This document shows, in pieces, positions 1 through 8,945 of a stretch of 64,000 nucleotides of DNA. Every line of letters starts with the position of its first letter. Positions within the stretch are counted from its first letter, which is position 1. The notes beneath the pieces were generated by a model, which ran no database searches, was not told the DNA's origin, and worked only from the letters and a program-made list of their open reading frames with translations. The stretch covers positions 3,473,501 through 3,537,500 of the forward strand of contig NZ_JALJWP010000001.1 of NCBI RefSeq assembly GCF_024169245.1, given 5' to 3'. Source of the DNA: Pseudomonas koreensis. GTDB taxonomy: Bacteria; Pseudomonadota; Gammaproteobacteria; Pseudomonadales; Pseudomonadaceae. Position numbers and translations under genes: made by a program.

Positions 1-465
1 CTTCTTCGCCTTGAAATCGACCTGGGTCAGGCAGGATCCGTACTGACCGGACTGTACCGGCAACCAGCCGTAGCTGAAGTTGCTGCGGTCACCGTTGACC
101 TCACCAATGCTCGGCACCAGATTGTGCAAATCAGCTTCGGCCTTTTGATAAACCGGGTCGTAGCGTGTGCAATTCTTGCGTCCGCCTTGCTGCCAGCATT
201 GCCGCTGGTGACCGATCTGCCAGGCCGGCACGATGTGCTCCCATTCGATTCTTGAAGCACGCTTGGCGTTCTTGCGTGGCACATAACCGCAAGCTTTCAG
301 ATCGACCTTGTTGCCGGTGTACTTGCAGCCGCAGTAAAACTCCGTGGACTGCGGCGCGTAGAGTTTCCACGCGGCTTTCTTGGCTTCGGAAAAGGTGCGT
401 GGGGCGCCAGCCTGGGCGCCCACGGAAAAAAATAACAACAGCAAAGCAACACAGCGGACACTCAT
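1..465 (-). CDS. endA: Endonuclease I (EndA-type) nuclease, 5' part only
   Basis: The gene runs off the left edge, so the first 155 codons are visible. It has an N-terminal signal peptide (about residues 1-19, ending near GAQAG). The nuclease signature EWEHIVPAW lies at residues 74-82, with DLHNLVPS and GEVNGDRSN further on (about 112-129). Both match the beta-beta-alpha metal DNase fold of periplasmic or secreted endonuclease I, which cuts double-stranded DNA. Several cysteines (residues 45, 47, 59, 90, 99, 144) suggest disulphides, as expected outside the cytoplasm. It starts 4 bases after the stop of the DUF1654 gene, so the two are probably co-transcribed. Family members are usually about 230 residues, so the C-terminal third is missing here. 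Confidence 0.88.
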   Translation of the reverse strand, partial: MSVRCVALLLLFFSVGAQAGAPRTFSEAKKAAWKLYAPQSTEFYCGCKYTGNKVDLKACGYVPRKNAKRASRIEWEHIVPAWQIGHQRQCWQQGGRKNCTRYDPVYQKAEADLHNLVPSIGEVNGDRSNFSYGWLPVQSGQYGSCLTQVDFKAKK

Positions 466-469
466 TGAA

Positions 470-709
470 TCAATCTTCCTTCGGCACAACCCAAAAAATC
501 TGCACGCCACCGTCATCGCGATAAGCGAGGGTAACGTTGTCGTTCTCGTCGATTTCCTCGAGCAAGCGCTCCCAGTCATCCATCGGCTCATCCGGCAAAC
601 GGAAAATCAGTGCGGCTTTGGCTTTTTGTGCGGTAGGGGAATTTATGATTTTCTGAACGCGCATGCCCATGCGTTCGTAAGCGTCAGGAGCAGCAGGAGA
701 GGTGGCCAC
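470..709 (-). CDS. DUF1654 family protein
   Basis: A 79-residue protein with the pattern [15 protein letters not shown], then [32 protein letters not shown] and a VQIFWVVP end, typical of the Pseudomonas DUF1654 family, whose function is unknown. I chose a GTG start at 709 because the minus strand carries AAGGA seven bases upstream. The longer reading from ATG at 739 has no ribosome site, and that ATG lies inside the LexA-like box at 728-743. The gene is probably cytoplasmic and heads a two-gene unit with endA. Confidence 0.8.
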   Translation of the reverse strand: MATSPAAPDAYERMGMRVQKIINSPTAQKAKAALIFRLPDEPMDDWERLLEEIDENDNVTLAYRDDGGVQIFWVVPKED

Positions 710-727
710 GAGGTTATCCTTATTAAG

Positions 728-743
728 CTGTACGTGCATACAG
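728..743 (-). promoter_or_regulatory. LexA-like SOS box
   Basis: CTGT-ACGTGCAT-ACAG has both perfect CTGT/ACAG half-sites with the 8-base spacing of the gamma-proteobacterial LexA box. It lies just upstream of the AAGGA ribosome site of the DUF1654 gene. A possible sigma-70 promoter on the minus strand (TTGCGA, 17 bases, TACTGT) overlaps or adjoins it, so bound LexA would block transcription. Confidence 0.6.
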
Positions 744-869
744 TATTTAACTGTAAGCGATTTCGCAACTGCTTAAAATTCAAGAAAATCCTCTGACAGC
801 AGGTTTCCGATTTTGGTGTAAGGCTCGTCGAGTTTTTTGTGGGAAGAATACTTGAGGTGTGTAGGGGAG

Positions 870-928
870 GCGCCACCCGCCAAATCCGGCAGGTGGTGCG
901 CAATTGCCTGATCGAGAGCTGATCAGGC
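870..928 (-). terminator. Two hairpins downstream of ansB
   Basis: An inverted repeat GCCTGATC/GATCAGGC (906-928, 7-base loop) is followed on the minus strand by a second GC-rich stem (873-881 with 888-896, one mismatch). They lie just after the asparaginase stop. Neither has a clear U-tract, so a terminator role is tentative. Otherwise 744-937 shows no gene. Confidence 0.35.
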
Positions 929-937
929 GAAGGTCAA

Positions 938-2065
<1,128 letters not shown>

Positions 2066-2165
2066 TCATCTAGATGCGCCCCAAGCCGATCTGAATGCTC
2101 GAGGTGCAGGGAGGGGAGCAGGATTCATACCATGCGTAATGTGCCTGCGGAAAATGTTTAACCCG

Positions 2166-2179
2166 ATGATTTAAATCAA
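2166..2179. promoter_or_regulatory. Candidate ANR/FNR box
   Basis: ATGAT-TTAA-ATCAA matches the consensus TTGAT-N4-ATCAA at 9 of 10 half-site positions. The inner twelve bases TGATTTAAATCA form a perfect palindrome. It lies between the divergent ansB and the gene at 2363. The rest of 2027-2362 shows no further gene. Confidence 0.45.
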
Positions 2180-2362
2180 TATTTGTCGACAGTCAGAATA
2201 TTCCTGCTGACTAACCCATCCGGGATCCCGAACGACGGGCGGATTATTGTTCGGCGCACCGATAGGCAATCTTTGAAATGCAGGGCGCGTGACAAATCCC
2301 TGCTAAAGAAATGCGCTCTCGGGCCGATGCGTCCTCAAGGAAACCAAATCTTAGGAGTTCAC

Positions 2363-2809
2363 ATGTCACTGACGGTCGGTTTTGCCAATCCCGCTGCAGT
2401 CACCATCGGCGGTAAAACTGCAGCGACGATCAACACCCTGAACGACGCGACCAATGAGGCATCGGCGCAGGCGCTGGGTACCGAGAAGACCGAAACTAAT
2501 CAGGTCAGAACCGGTGGCGGTCCTGTTCAGGAAGACAGCAAGGTCGAGAGTGGCGGCAATCAGAGCGTCACCGTCAAGACGTTGCTCAAGCGCATGCAGG
2601 AACTGCAGAAACAGCTTCAGGAACAGCAGCAGCAACTGGCGGCAGCGCAGGCCGCGAGCTATCCAACGCCGGAGGCCAAGGCCCAGGCGATCATGTCCAT
2701 TCAGGGGCAGATCGCGCAGACCAGCGCCGCAATGACCGAAGTCGCGGGCGCACTGGTCAAGGAAATGTCCAAGGGCGCCAGTGGTGGCTTGGTCAACACC
2801 ACCGCGTAA
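2363..2809 (+). CDS. Conserved hypothetical coiled-coil protein
   Basis: A 148-residue protein without signal peptide or membrane segment. The N-terminal half is polar, rich in Ala, Thr and Asn. A segment of about 25 residues (roughly 74-98, KTLLKRMQELQKQLQEQQQQ) is a strongly predicted coiled coil, followed by an amphipathic Ala/Met/Gln-rich helix and a Gly/Ser tail. The ATG at 2363 is preceded by TTAGGAG. An in-frame reading opens at 2183 but lacks a ribosome site and is unlikely. It resembles FlxA-like small coiled-coil proteins only in general composition, so I assign no function. Confidence 0.7.
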   Translation: MSLTVGFANPAAVTIGGKTAATINTLNDATNEASAQALGTEKTETNQVRTGGGPVQEDSKVESGGNQSVTVKTLLKRMQELQKQLQEQQQQLAAAQAASYPTPEAKAQAIMSIQGQIAQTSAAMTEVAGALVKEMSKGASGGLVNTTA

Positions 2810-2815
2810 CATGCC

Positions 2816-2843
2816 GTAGGGGCGAGTCAGCGATTCGCCCTAC
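2816..2843 (+). terminator. Stem-loop after the coiled-coil gene
   Basis: GTAGGGGCGA and TCGCCCTAC form an inverted repeat around a short loop just after the stop at 2809. There is no long T-run, so it is only a candidate terminator or insulating hairpin upstream of the rbs promoter. Confidence 0.4.
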
Positions 2844-2865
2844 AACAAATGACGATTTCTGATTG

Positions 2866-2894
2866 TTGACAAAAGTCGGCGGGATTCTCATAGT
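2866..2894 (+). promoter_or_regulatory. rbs operon promoter
   Basis: TTGACA (2866-2871), a 17-base spacer and CATAGT (2889-2894) form a good sigma-70 promoter. The expected transcription start (about 2901-2903) falls at the edge of the operator at 2903-2916. Confidence 0.65.
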
Positions 2895-2902
2895 TCCGTC
2901 TA

Positions 2903-2916
2903 CGCAAACGTTTGCG
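2903..2916. promoter_or_regulatory. RbsR operator 1
   Basis: CGCAAACGTTTGCG is a perfect 14-base palindrome with the central CG step typical of LacI/GalR-family operators. It lies on the predicted start of transcription. RbsR, encoded in the same operon, is the obvious ligand. Confidence 0.75.
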
Positions 2917-2964
2917 CGGCTTTAACAGGGCAGATGTCCATACAGCCGTGATGTAGCTTACGTC

Positions 2965-2979
2965 AGCGCAAACGTTGCT
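2965..2979. promoter_or_regulatory. RbsR operator 2 (imperfect)
   Basis: GCGCAAACGTTGC repeats the operator core with one base missing in the right half. Its centre is about 64 bases from operator 1, close to six helical turns, which would allow looping. It lies between promoter and rbsB. Confidence 0.5.
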
Positions 2980-3008
2980 CACAATAATCATAAGATCGGA
3001 GTGAACCC

Positions 3009-3965
3009 ATGAAGCTGCCCTTCGCCGCACGTCTTCTTGCTGTCGCTATGCTGGCTACTACAGCCGCTGCACTACCTGTCTCCTCGGCGTTCGCCGAAAC
3101 CACGGAAAAACCCAAGGTCGCGCTGGTCATGAAATCTCTGGCCAACGAATTCTTCCTGACCATGGAAGACGGCGCCAAGGCCTACCAGAAAGAACACTCC
3201 GCCGATTTCGATCTGATCTCCAACGGTATCAAGGACGAAACCGACACCGCCGGCCAGACCCGCATCGTCGAACAAATGATCCTGGCCAAGGTGAACGCAC
3301 TGGTGATCGCGCCTTCCGACTCCAAAGCCATGGTGCCGGTGATCAAGAAGGCTGTAGACGCCGGTATCACCGTGATCAACATCGACAATCAGCTCGATCC
3401 TGCCGTAGTCAAAAGCAAAAACATCAACGTGCCGTTCGTAGGGCCGGACAACCGCAAGGGTGCGCGTCTGGTCGGCGAATACCTGGCCAAACAACTGAAG
3501 GCGGGCGACGAGGTCGGCATCATCGAAGGCGTGTCCACCACCACCAACGCGCAGGCACGCACCGCCGGTTTCAAGGACGCGATGGAAGCCGCGCAGATCA
3601 AAGTGGTCTCGCTGCAATCCGGTGACTGGGAAATCGACAAGGGCAACAAGGTCGCCGCTTCGATCCTTAGCGAATACCCGGACGTCAAAGCGCTGCTGGC
3701 CGGTAACGACAGCATGGCGGTCGGTGCCGTTTCCGCCGTCCGTGCCGCCGGCAAGGCGGGCCAGGTTCAGGTCGTCGGTTACGACAACATCAACGCGATC
3801 AAGCCAATGCTCAAGGACGGCCGCGTGCTGGCTACGGCTGACCAGTTTGCTGCGAAGCAAGCCGTGTTCGGTATTGAAACCGCGCTGAAAATCATCAAGG
3901 GCGAGAAAGTCGACAGCGGTGCCAACGGCGTGATCGAAACACCGGTCGAGCTGGTCACCAAGTAA
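3009..3965 (+). CDS. rbsB: Ribose ABC transporter, periplasmic binding protein
   Basis: RbsB captures D-ribose in the periplasm and delivers it to RbsC/RbsA. The 318-residue product starts with a clear signal peptide (residues 1 to about 29, ending SAFA). It then shows the sugar-binding periplasmic protein pattern: VALVMKSLANEFFLTMEDGAK, DLISNGIKDETDTAGQ, VNALVIAPSD, GITVINIDNQLD and LLAGNDSMAVGAV. ATCGGAG precedes the ATG. It is the first gene of the seven-gene ribose operon. A strong hairpin follows the stop and may protect the rbsB message from 3' decay. Confidence 0.93.
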   Translation: MKLPFAARLLAVAMLATTAAALPVSSAFAETTEKPKVALVMKSLANEFFLTMEDGAKAYQKEHSADFDLISNGIKDETDTAGQTRIVEQMILAKVNALVIAPSDSKAMVPVIKKAVDAGITVINIDNQLDPAVVKSKNINVPFVGPDNRKGARLVGEYLAKQLKAGDEVGIIEGVSTTTNAQARTAGFKDAMEAAQIKVVSLQSGDWEIDKGNKVAASILSEYPDVKALLAGNDSMAVGAVSAVRAAGKAGQVQVVGYDNINAIKPMLKDGRVLATADQFAAKQAVFGIETALKIIKGEKVDSGANGVIETPVELVTK

Positions 3966-3984
3966 GTCATCTGGCGATACAACG

Positions 3985-4008
3985 GCGCTCGTCCGTCCGG
4001 GCGAGCGC
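3985..4008 (+). repeat. Intercistronic hairpin rbsB-rbsA
   Basis: GCGCTCG (3985-3991) pairs with CGAGCGC (4002-4008), and three further pairs (one T-G) bring the stem to about 10 base pairs around the loop GTCC. Such a stem after a binding-protein gene usually sets higher expression of the binding protein than of the downstream transporter genes. There is no T-run, so it is not a full terminator. Confidence 0.6.
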
Positions 4009-4020
4009 GTGGAGATTCCT

Positions 4021-5574
4021 ATGTCAGTTTCCGCTCCGAACGCTGTCCTCTCGGTCAGCGGTATCGGCAAGACCTATGCGCAACCGGTGCTCACCGGCAT
4101 CGATCTGACGCTGATGCGCGGTGAAGTACTGGCGCTGACCGGTGAAAATGGTGCCGGCAAAAGTACCCTGTCGAAAATCATTGGTGGTCTGGTCACACCC
4201 ACCACGGGCCAGATGCAATTCCAAGGCAAGGACTACCGTCCGGGCAGTCGTACCCAGGCTGAAGAGCTTGGCGTGCGCATGGTCATGCAAGAACTCAATC
4301 TGTTGCCGACGCTGTCGGTCGCGGAGAATCTGTTTCTGGATAATTTGCCAAGCAGCGCTGGCTGGATCAGCCGCAAGCAGTTGCGCAAGGCGGCGATCGA
4401 AGCCATGGCGCAGGTCGGCCTCGATGCGATCGATCCGGACACGCTGGTTGGCGAGCTTGGAATCGGTCATCAACAGATGGTCGAAATCGCGCGCAACCTG
4501 ATCGGCGACTGCCACGTGCTGATCCTCGATGAGCCGACCGCGATGCTCACGGCGCGCGAAGTCGAAATGCTCTTCGAACAGATCACGCGATTGCAGGCCC
4601 GTGGCGTTTCCATCATTTATATTTCGCACCGCCTCGAAGAACTGGCGCGGGTGGCACAGCGTATTGCCGTGCTGCGTGACGGCAATCTAGTCTGCGTCGA
4701 GCCAATGGCCAACTACAACAGCGAGCAACTGGTCACCTTGATGGTCGGTCGCGAACTGGGCGAACACATCGACATGGGGCCGCGCAAGATCGGCGCTCCG
4801 GCGTTGACGGTGAAAGGTCTGACGCGTTCTGACAAAGTCCGCGACGTGTCCTTCGAGGTGCGAGCCGGAGAGATTTTCGGCATTTCCGGATTGATCGGGG
4901 CAGGGCGCACGGAATTGCTGCGGCTGATCTTCGGTGCCGACACGGCTGATAGCGGAACCATCGCTCTCGGCTCCCCGGCCAAAGTTGTGAGTGTTCGCTC
5001 GCCAGTGGATGCCGTGCGCAATGGCATTGCCCTGATCACCGAGGATCGCAAGGGCGAAGGGCTGCTGCTCAGTCAATCGATCAGCGCCAACATTGCCTTG
5101 GGCAACATGCCGGAAATTTCCAGTGGCGGGTTCATCAACGACGGCGACGAAATCTCCCTGGCACAGCGTCAGATCGAGGCCATGCGCATCCGCAGTTCGA
5201 GCCCGACGCAATTGGTCTCGGAGCTGTCCGGCGGCAATCAGCAGAAGGTCGTGATCGGTCGCTGGCTGGAACGTGACTGTTCAGTACTGCTGTTCGACGA
5301 GCCCACTCGCGGAATCGATGTCGGCGCCAAGTTCGACATTTACGGTTTGCTCGGCGATTTGACCCGTCAGGGCAAGGCGTTGGTGGTGGTGTCCAGTGAC
5401 TTGCGCGAGTTGATGCTGATCTGCGACCGGATCGGCGTGCTTTCGGCGGGGCGTCTGATCGACACCTTCGAGCGCGACAGCTGGACCCAGGATGATTTGC
5501 TTGCCGCCGCATTCGCCGGCTACCAAAAACGTGATGCGTTGCTCAATGAAGCAGCGCCTAGGGATCTCCCATGA
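4021..5574 (+). CDS. rbsA: Ribose ABC transporter ATPase, duplicated
   Basis: A 517-residue protein with two fused ABC domains that powers ribose uptake. Domain 1 shows GENGAGKST (Walker A, about residues 41-49) and VLILDEPTAML (Walker B). Its signature is the weak form LGIGHQQMVEIARN. Domain 2 has a degenerate P-loop (GLIGAGRTELL), a full signature LSGGNQQKVVIGRWL and VLLFDEPTRGIDVG. This asymmetry is normal for sugar ABC ATPases of the RbsA/MglA type. The ATG at 4021 has GGAG six bases upstream. A GTG at 4009 in the same frame overlaps that site and is less likely. The stop overlaps the rbsC start by 4 bases. Confidence 0.93.
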   Translation: MSVSAPNAVLSVSGIGKTYAQPVLTGIDLTLMRGEVLALTGENGAGKSTLSKIIGGLVTPTTGQMQFQGKDYRPGSRTQAEELGVRMVMQELNLLPTLSVAENLFLDNLPSSAGWISRKQLRKAAIEAMAQVGLDAIDPDTLVGELGIGHQQMVEIARNLIGDCHVLILDEPTAMLTAREVEMLFEQITRLQARGVSIIYISHRLEELARVAQRIAVLRDGNLVCVEPMANYNSEQLVTLMVGRELGEHIDMGPRKIGAPALTVKGLTRSDKVRDVSFEVRAGEIFGISGLIGAGRTELLRLIFGADTADSGTIALGSPAKVVSVRSPVDAVRNGIALITEDRKGEGLLLSQSISANIALGNMPEISSGGFINDGDEISLAQRQIEAMRIRSSSPTQLVSELSGGNQQKVVIGRWLERDCSVLLFDEPTRGIDVGAKFDIYGLLGDLTRQGKALVVVSSDLRELMLICDRIGVLSAGRLIDTFERDSWTQDDLLAAAFAGYQKRDALLNEAAPRDLP

Positions 5575-6548
5575 AAACTGCATCCTCTGCCAGTAAACCT
5601 AGTGGCAACTTTTTCGGCCTGGGTACTTATCTGGGCCTGGCCGGTGCTTTGCTGGCGATGATTGCGCTGTTCTCGGTCCTGAGCAGCCATTTCCTCTCGT
5701 ACAACACTTTCAGCACCCTGGCCAACCAGATTCCCGACCTGATGGTGCTGGCAGTCGGCATGACCTTCGTGCTGATCATCGGCGGCATCGACCTGTCGGT
5801 TGGCTCCGTGCTGGCGCTGGCTGCATCTACGGTCAGCGTTGCGATTCTCGGTTGGGGCTGGAGCGTTTTACCGGCAGCTCTGCTCGGCATGGCGGTAGCG
5901 GCTCTGGCTGGGACCATCACCGGTTCGATCACCGTGGCCTGGCGGATTCCGTCGTTCATCGTCTCCCTCGGCGTGCTGGAGATGGCCCGCGGTGTGGCCT
6001 ATCAGATGACCGGCTCGCGTACCGCTTACATTGGTGATGCGTTTGCCTGGCTGTCGAATCCGATCGCGTTCGGTATTTCCCCCTCGTTCATCATCGCTTT
6101 GCTGGTGATTTTCATCGCGCAGGCGGTTTTGACCCGCACCGTTTTCGGTCGTTACCTGATCGGCATTGGCACCAACGAAGAGGCGGTGCGTCTGGCCGGG
6201 ATCAATCCCAAGCCCTACAAGATTCTGGTGTTCAGCCTGATGGGTTTGCTGGCGGGCATTGCTGCGCTGTTTCAGATTTCGCGTCTGGAAGCGGCTGACC
6301 CGAACGCAGGTTCGGGCCTGGAACTGCAAGTGATCGCAGCGGTGGTTATCGGCGGCACCAGCCTGATGGGTGGGCGCGGTTCGGTGATCAGCACTTTCTT
6401 TGGCGTGTTGATCATTTCCGTGCTCGCTGCCGGACTCGCACAGATTGGTGCGACGGAGCCGACCAAGCGCATTATTACCGGTGCGGTGATCGTCATCGCC
6501 GTGGTGCTCGACACCTATCGCAGTCAACGCGCCAGTCGCCGGGGCTGA
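5571..6548 (+). CDS. rbsC: Ribose ABC transporter permease
   Basis: The 325-residue inner-membrane channel of the ribose importer. It has about eight to ten hydrophobic segments, with the family motif GGIDLSVGS near residue 70 and the ATPase-contact EEAVRLAGIN region around 205. The ATG overlaps the rbsA stop (ATGA), indicating coupled translation. RbsR begins 3 bases after the stop. Confidence 0.92.
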   Translation: MKTASSASKPSGNFFGLGTYLGLAGALLAMIALFSVLSSHFLSYNTFSTLANQIPDLMVLAVGMTFVLIIGGIDLSVGSVLALAASTVSVAILGWGWSVLPAALLGMAVAALAGTITGSITVAWRIPSFIVSLGVLEMARGVAYQMTGSRTAYIGDAFAWLSNPIAFGISPSFIIALLVIFIAQAVLTRTVFGRYLIGIGTNEEAVRLAGINPKPYKILVFSLMGLLAGIAALFQISRLEAADPNAGSGLELQVIAAVVIGGTSLMGGRGSVISTFFGVLIISVLAAGLAQIGATEPTKRIITGAVIVIAVVLDTYRSQRASRRG

Positions 6549-6551
6549 ACC

Positions 6552-7571
6552 ATGGCAACGATCAAGGATGTAGCGGCGCTTGCGGGCATTTCCTACACGA
6601 CCGTGTCGCACGTGGTAAACAACACCCGCCCGGTGAGTCAGGAAGTGCGGCGCAAGGTGGAGGCGGCAATCAAGAGCCTCGACTACGTTCCCAGTGCCGT
6701 GGCGCGCTCGTTGAAAGCCAAAACCACCGCGACCATCGGCTTGCTGGTGCCGAACAGTCTCAACCCGTACTTCGCCGAACTGGCGCGGGGAATCGAGGAT
6801 TACTGCGAGCGAAATGGCTACTGCGTGATCCTCTGCAACTCCGATGACAACCCGGAAAAACAGCGCAGTTATTTGCGCGTGTTGCTGGAAAAACGCATCG
6901 ACGGTTTGATCGTCGCCTCCGCCGGCGGTGACAGTGGTCTGGCGCAAGGGCTGGCGGGTGTGAAAACGCCGATGGTCATCGTCGACCGAGGCCTGGAAGG
7001 GGTGAATGCCGATCTGGTGCGCATCGATCACGAATACGGCGCTTATCTGGCGACGCGTCACCTGCTTGAGTTGGGGCATCGCGACATCGCCACCATCGGC
7101 GGTCCGGCCAGTACCAGCGTGGCGCAAATGCGTCAGGCCGGTTATTGCCGAGCGCTGCAAGAGGCGGGGATCGAGGTGCGCGAAGAGCGCATGCTCGAAA
7201 GCGACTTCACCAGCACCGGTGGCTACAACGCCGCCGCCCGCTTGCTTGAAAGCAATCCGCCGAGTGCGATTTTTGCCGGTAACGACATGATTGGCATCGG
7301 CGTACTGCGCGCAGCGGCCGAACGTAACGTGCGGGTGCCGGCCGAATTGTCGGTGATCGGCTTCGATGACATCCAGATGAGCCGTTATGTCTATCCGGCG
7401 CTGACCACGGTCGGCCAGTCGATCCTGCAACTGGGCGAGATGGCCGCCGAAGTGCTGTTGCGCAGAATTGCTGCGCCCGATTCGGGTACCGATCAACGCA
7501 TCGTTACCCCGAGCATTGTCCTGCGCGAATCGACCGCGCCGCTGTCCGGCGTGTTCACCGAATATCGCTGA
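6552..7571 (+). CDS. rbsR: LacI-family repressor of the ribose operon
   Basis: A 339-residue regulator with the LacI N-terminal helix-turn-helix and hinge (TIKDVAALAGISYTTVSHV through VARSLK, residues 3-57), then a periplasmic-binding-protein-like sugar domain ending FDDIQMSRYVYPALTTV. It probably represses the operon by binding the palindromes at 2903-2916 and about 2965-2979 and releases on ribose. Lying inside the operon it would be autoregulated. The gene order B-A-C-R-K-D differs from E. coli, where rbsR is last. Confidence 0.9.
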   Translation: MATIKDVAALAGISYTTVSHVVNNTRPVSQEVRRKVEAAIKSLDYVPSAVARSLKAKTTATIGLLVPNSLNPYFAELARGIEDYCERNGYCVILCNSDDNPEKQRSYLRVLLEKRIDGLIVASAGGDSGLAQGLAGVKTPMVIVDRGLEGVNADLVRIDHEYGAYLATRHLLELGHRDIATIGGPASTSVAQMRQAGYCRALQEAGIEVREERMLESDFTSTGGYNAAARLLESNPPSAIFAGNDMIGIGVLRAAAERNVRVPAELSVIGFDDIQMSRYVYPALTTVGQSILQLGEMAAEVLLRRIAAPDSGTDQRIVTPSIVLRESTAPLSGVFTEYR

Positions 7572-7595
7572 AACCGAATTGATGAGTAGTGATGT

Positions 7596-8513
7596 ATGCC
7601 AGCAAATGTAGTGGTAATAGGCAGCTTGAACATGGACCTGGTCACCCGGGCCCCGCGGCTGCCACGCGACGGTGAAACGCTGATCGGTCATTCCTTTGCC
7701 ACCGTGTCGGGCGGCAAGGGCGCCAATCAGGCAGTTGCCGCTGCGCGCTTGGGCGCGCAGGTGGCAATGATCGGTTGCGTCGGTAATGAGGACTACGGTG
7801 TGCGGTTGCGCGATGCGTTGCTTGCCGAGCACATCGATTGCCAGGCAGTCAGCGTCGTCGAGGACTCCAGTGGCGTAGCGCTGATTGTGGTGGATGACAA
7901 CAGCCAGAACGCCATCGTGATTGTCGCCGGTGCCAACGGCGCGATGACCCCGGCAGTGATCGACCGCTTTGATCCGGTTTTGCAGGCCGCTGATGTGGTG
8001 ATCTGTCAGCTCGAGATTCCCGATGCGACGGTCGGACATGCGCTCAAGCGTGCGCGTGAACTGGGCAAAACCGTAATCCTCAACCCGGCGCCGGCCAGTC
8101 GCCCTCTGCCGGCAGACTGGTTTGCCGCGATCGATTACCTGATTCCCAACGAGAGCGAAGCGGCCGCATTGAGCGGATTGACTGTCGACTCGTTGCACAC
8201 GGCTGAAACGGCTGCCAGCCAATTGATTGCCATGGGCGCGGGTAAAGTCATCGTCACCTTGGGCGCGCAGGGTTCGTTGTTCGCCAATGGCAATGGCTTC
8301 GAACATTTCCCCGCGCCGACCGTGAAGGCGGTCGATACCACGGCGGCGGGCGACACTTTTGTCGGCGGTTTCGCCGCAGCGCTGGCCAGCGGCAAGTCCG
8401 AGGCCGAGGCGATTCGCTACGGGCAGATCGCCGCCGCATTGTCGGTTACCCGCGCCGGTGCGCAACCGTCGATTCCAACCATATCCGAAGTACAGGCGTT
8501 CAAACCCGCATGA
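7596..8513 (+). CDS. rbsK: Ribokinase
   Basis: A 305-residue PfkB-family kinase that phosphorylates D-ribose to ribose 5-phosphate for the pentose phosphate pathway. The start [13 protein letters not shown] and the [15 protein letters not shown] signature (about residues 42-56) bind the sugar. The second PfkB signature [13 protein letters not shown] (about 249-261) holds the catalytic aspartate and anion hole. The stop overlaps the rbsD start by 4 bases. Confidence 0.93.
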   Translation: MPANVVVIGSLNMDLVTRAPRLPRDGETLIGHSFATVSGGKGANQAVAAARLGAQVAMIGCVGNEDYGVRLRDALLAEHIDCQAVSVVEDSSGVALIVVDDNSQNAIVIVAGANGAMTPAVIDRFDPVLQAADVVICQLEIPDATVGHALKRARELGKTVILNPAPASRPLPADWFAAIDYLIPNESEAAALSGLTVDSLHTAETAASQLIAMGAGKVIVTLGAQGSLFANGNGFEHFPAPTVKAVDTTAAGDTFVGGFAAALASGKSEAEAIRYGQIAAALSVTRAGAQPSIPTISEVQAFKPA

Positions 8514-8914
8514 AAAAGACTCCTTTGCTCAACGTCGCGCTGTCGCGACTGATCGCGTCTCTTGGCCACGGTGACATGGTGGTGATTGGCGACGCTGGTT
8601 TGCCGGTGCCGCCGGGTGTCGAATTGATCGATCTGGCGCTGACCCATGGCATCCCTGATTTCGTCAGCACACTGAAGGTCGTGCTCAGCGAAATGCAGGT
8701 GGAGAGCCATGTGCTGGCCAAGGAAATCTTCGACAAGCAACCGACGGCGCTGGCGAATCTGGATGCGTTGGGCGAAGAGGGCGCGCTGGGACGTAGGGAT
8801 TTGCTCACTCACGAACAGTTCAAGGTGCTGAGCCGACAGGCCAGGGCGATCATTCGTACAGGAGAATGTCAGCCGTACTGCAACATCGTTCTGGTCGCCG
8901 GGGTTACATTCTGA
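8510..8914 (+). CDS. rbsD: D-ribose pyranase
   Basis: A 134-residue mutarotase converting beta-pyranose ribose to the furanose form that ribokinase accepts. The N-terminal [19 protein letters not shown] carries the family's catalytic histidine (GHGD), and [15 protein letters not shown] ends the protein as in characterised RbsD. It is translationally coupled to rbsK. Confidence 0.92.
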   Translation: MKKTPLLNVALSRLIASLGHGDMVVIGDAGLPVPPGVELIDLALTHGIPDFVSTLKVVLSEMQVESHVLAKEIFDKQPTALANLDALGEEGALGRRDLLTHEQFKVLSRQARAIIRTGECQPYCNIVLVAGVTF

Positions 8915-8945
8915 TTTCCGATTTCACCTGCACAAGGAATGCGCT

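Noticed and set aside
643..903. 86-codon minus-strand frame upstream of the DUF1654 gene
   Set aside because: It overlaps the promoter and LexA-like box, lacks a ribosome site and has no protein-like pattern.
5868..8465. 865-codon open reading frame on the minus strand across rbsC, rbsR and rbsK
   Set aside because: It is antisense to three well-supported genes, has no recognisable domain, and its composition (rich in His, Arg, Gly, Gln, Asp) is the mirror of GC-rich codon use.
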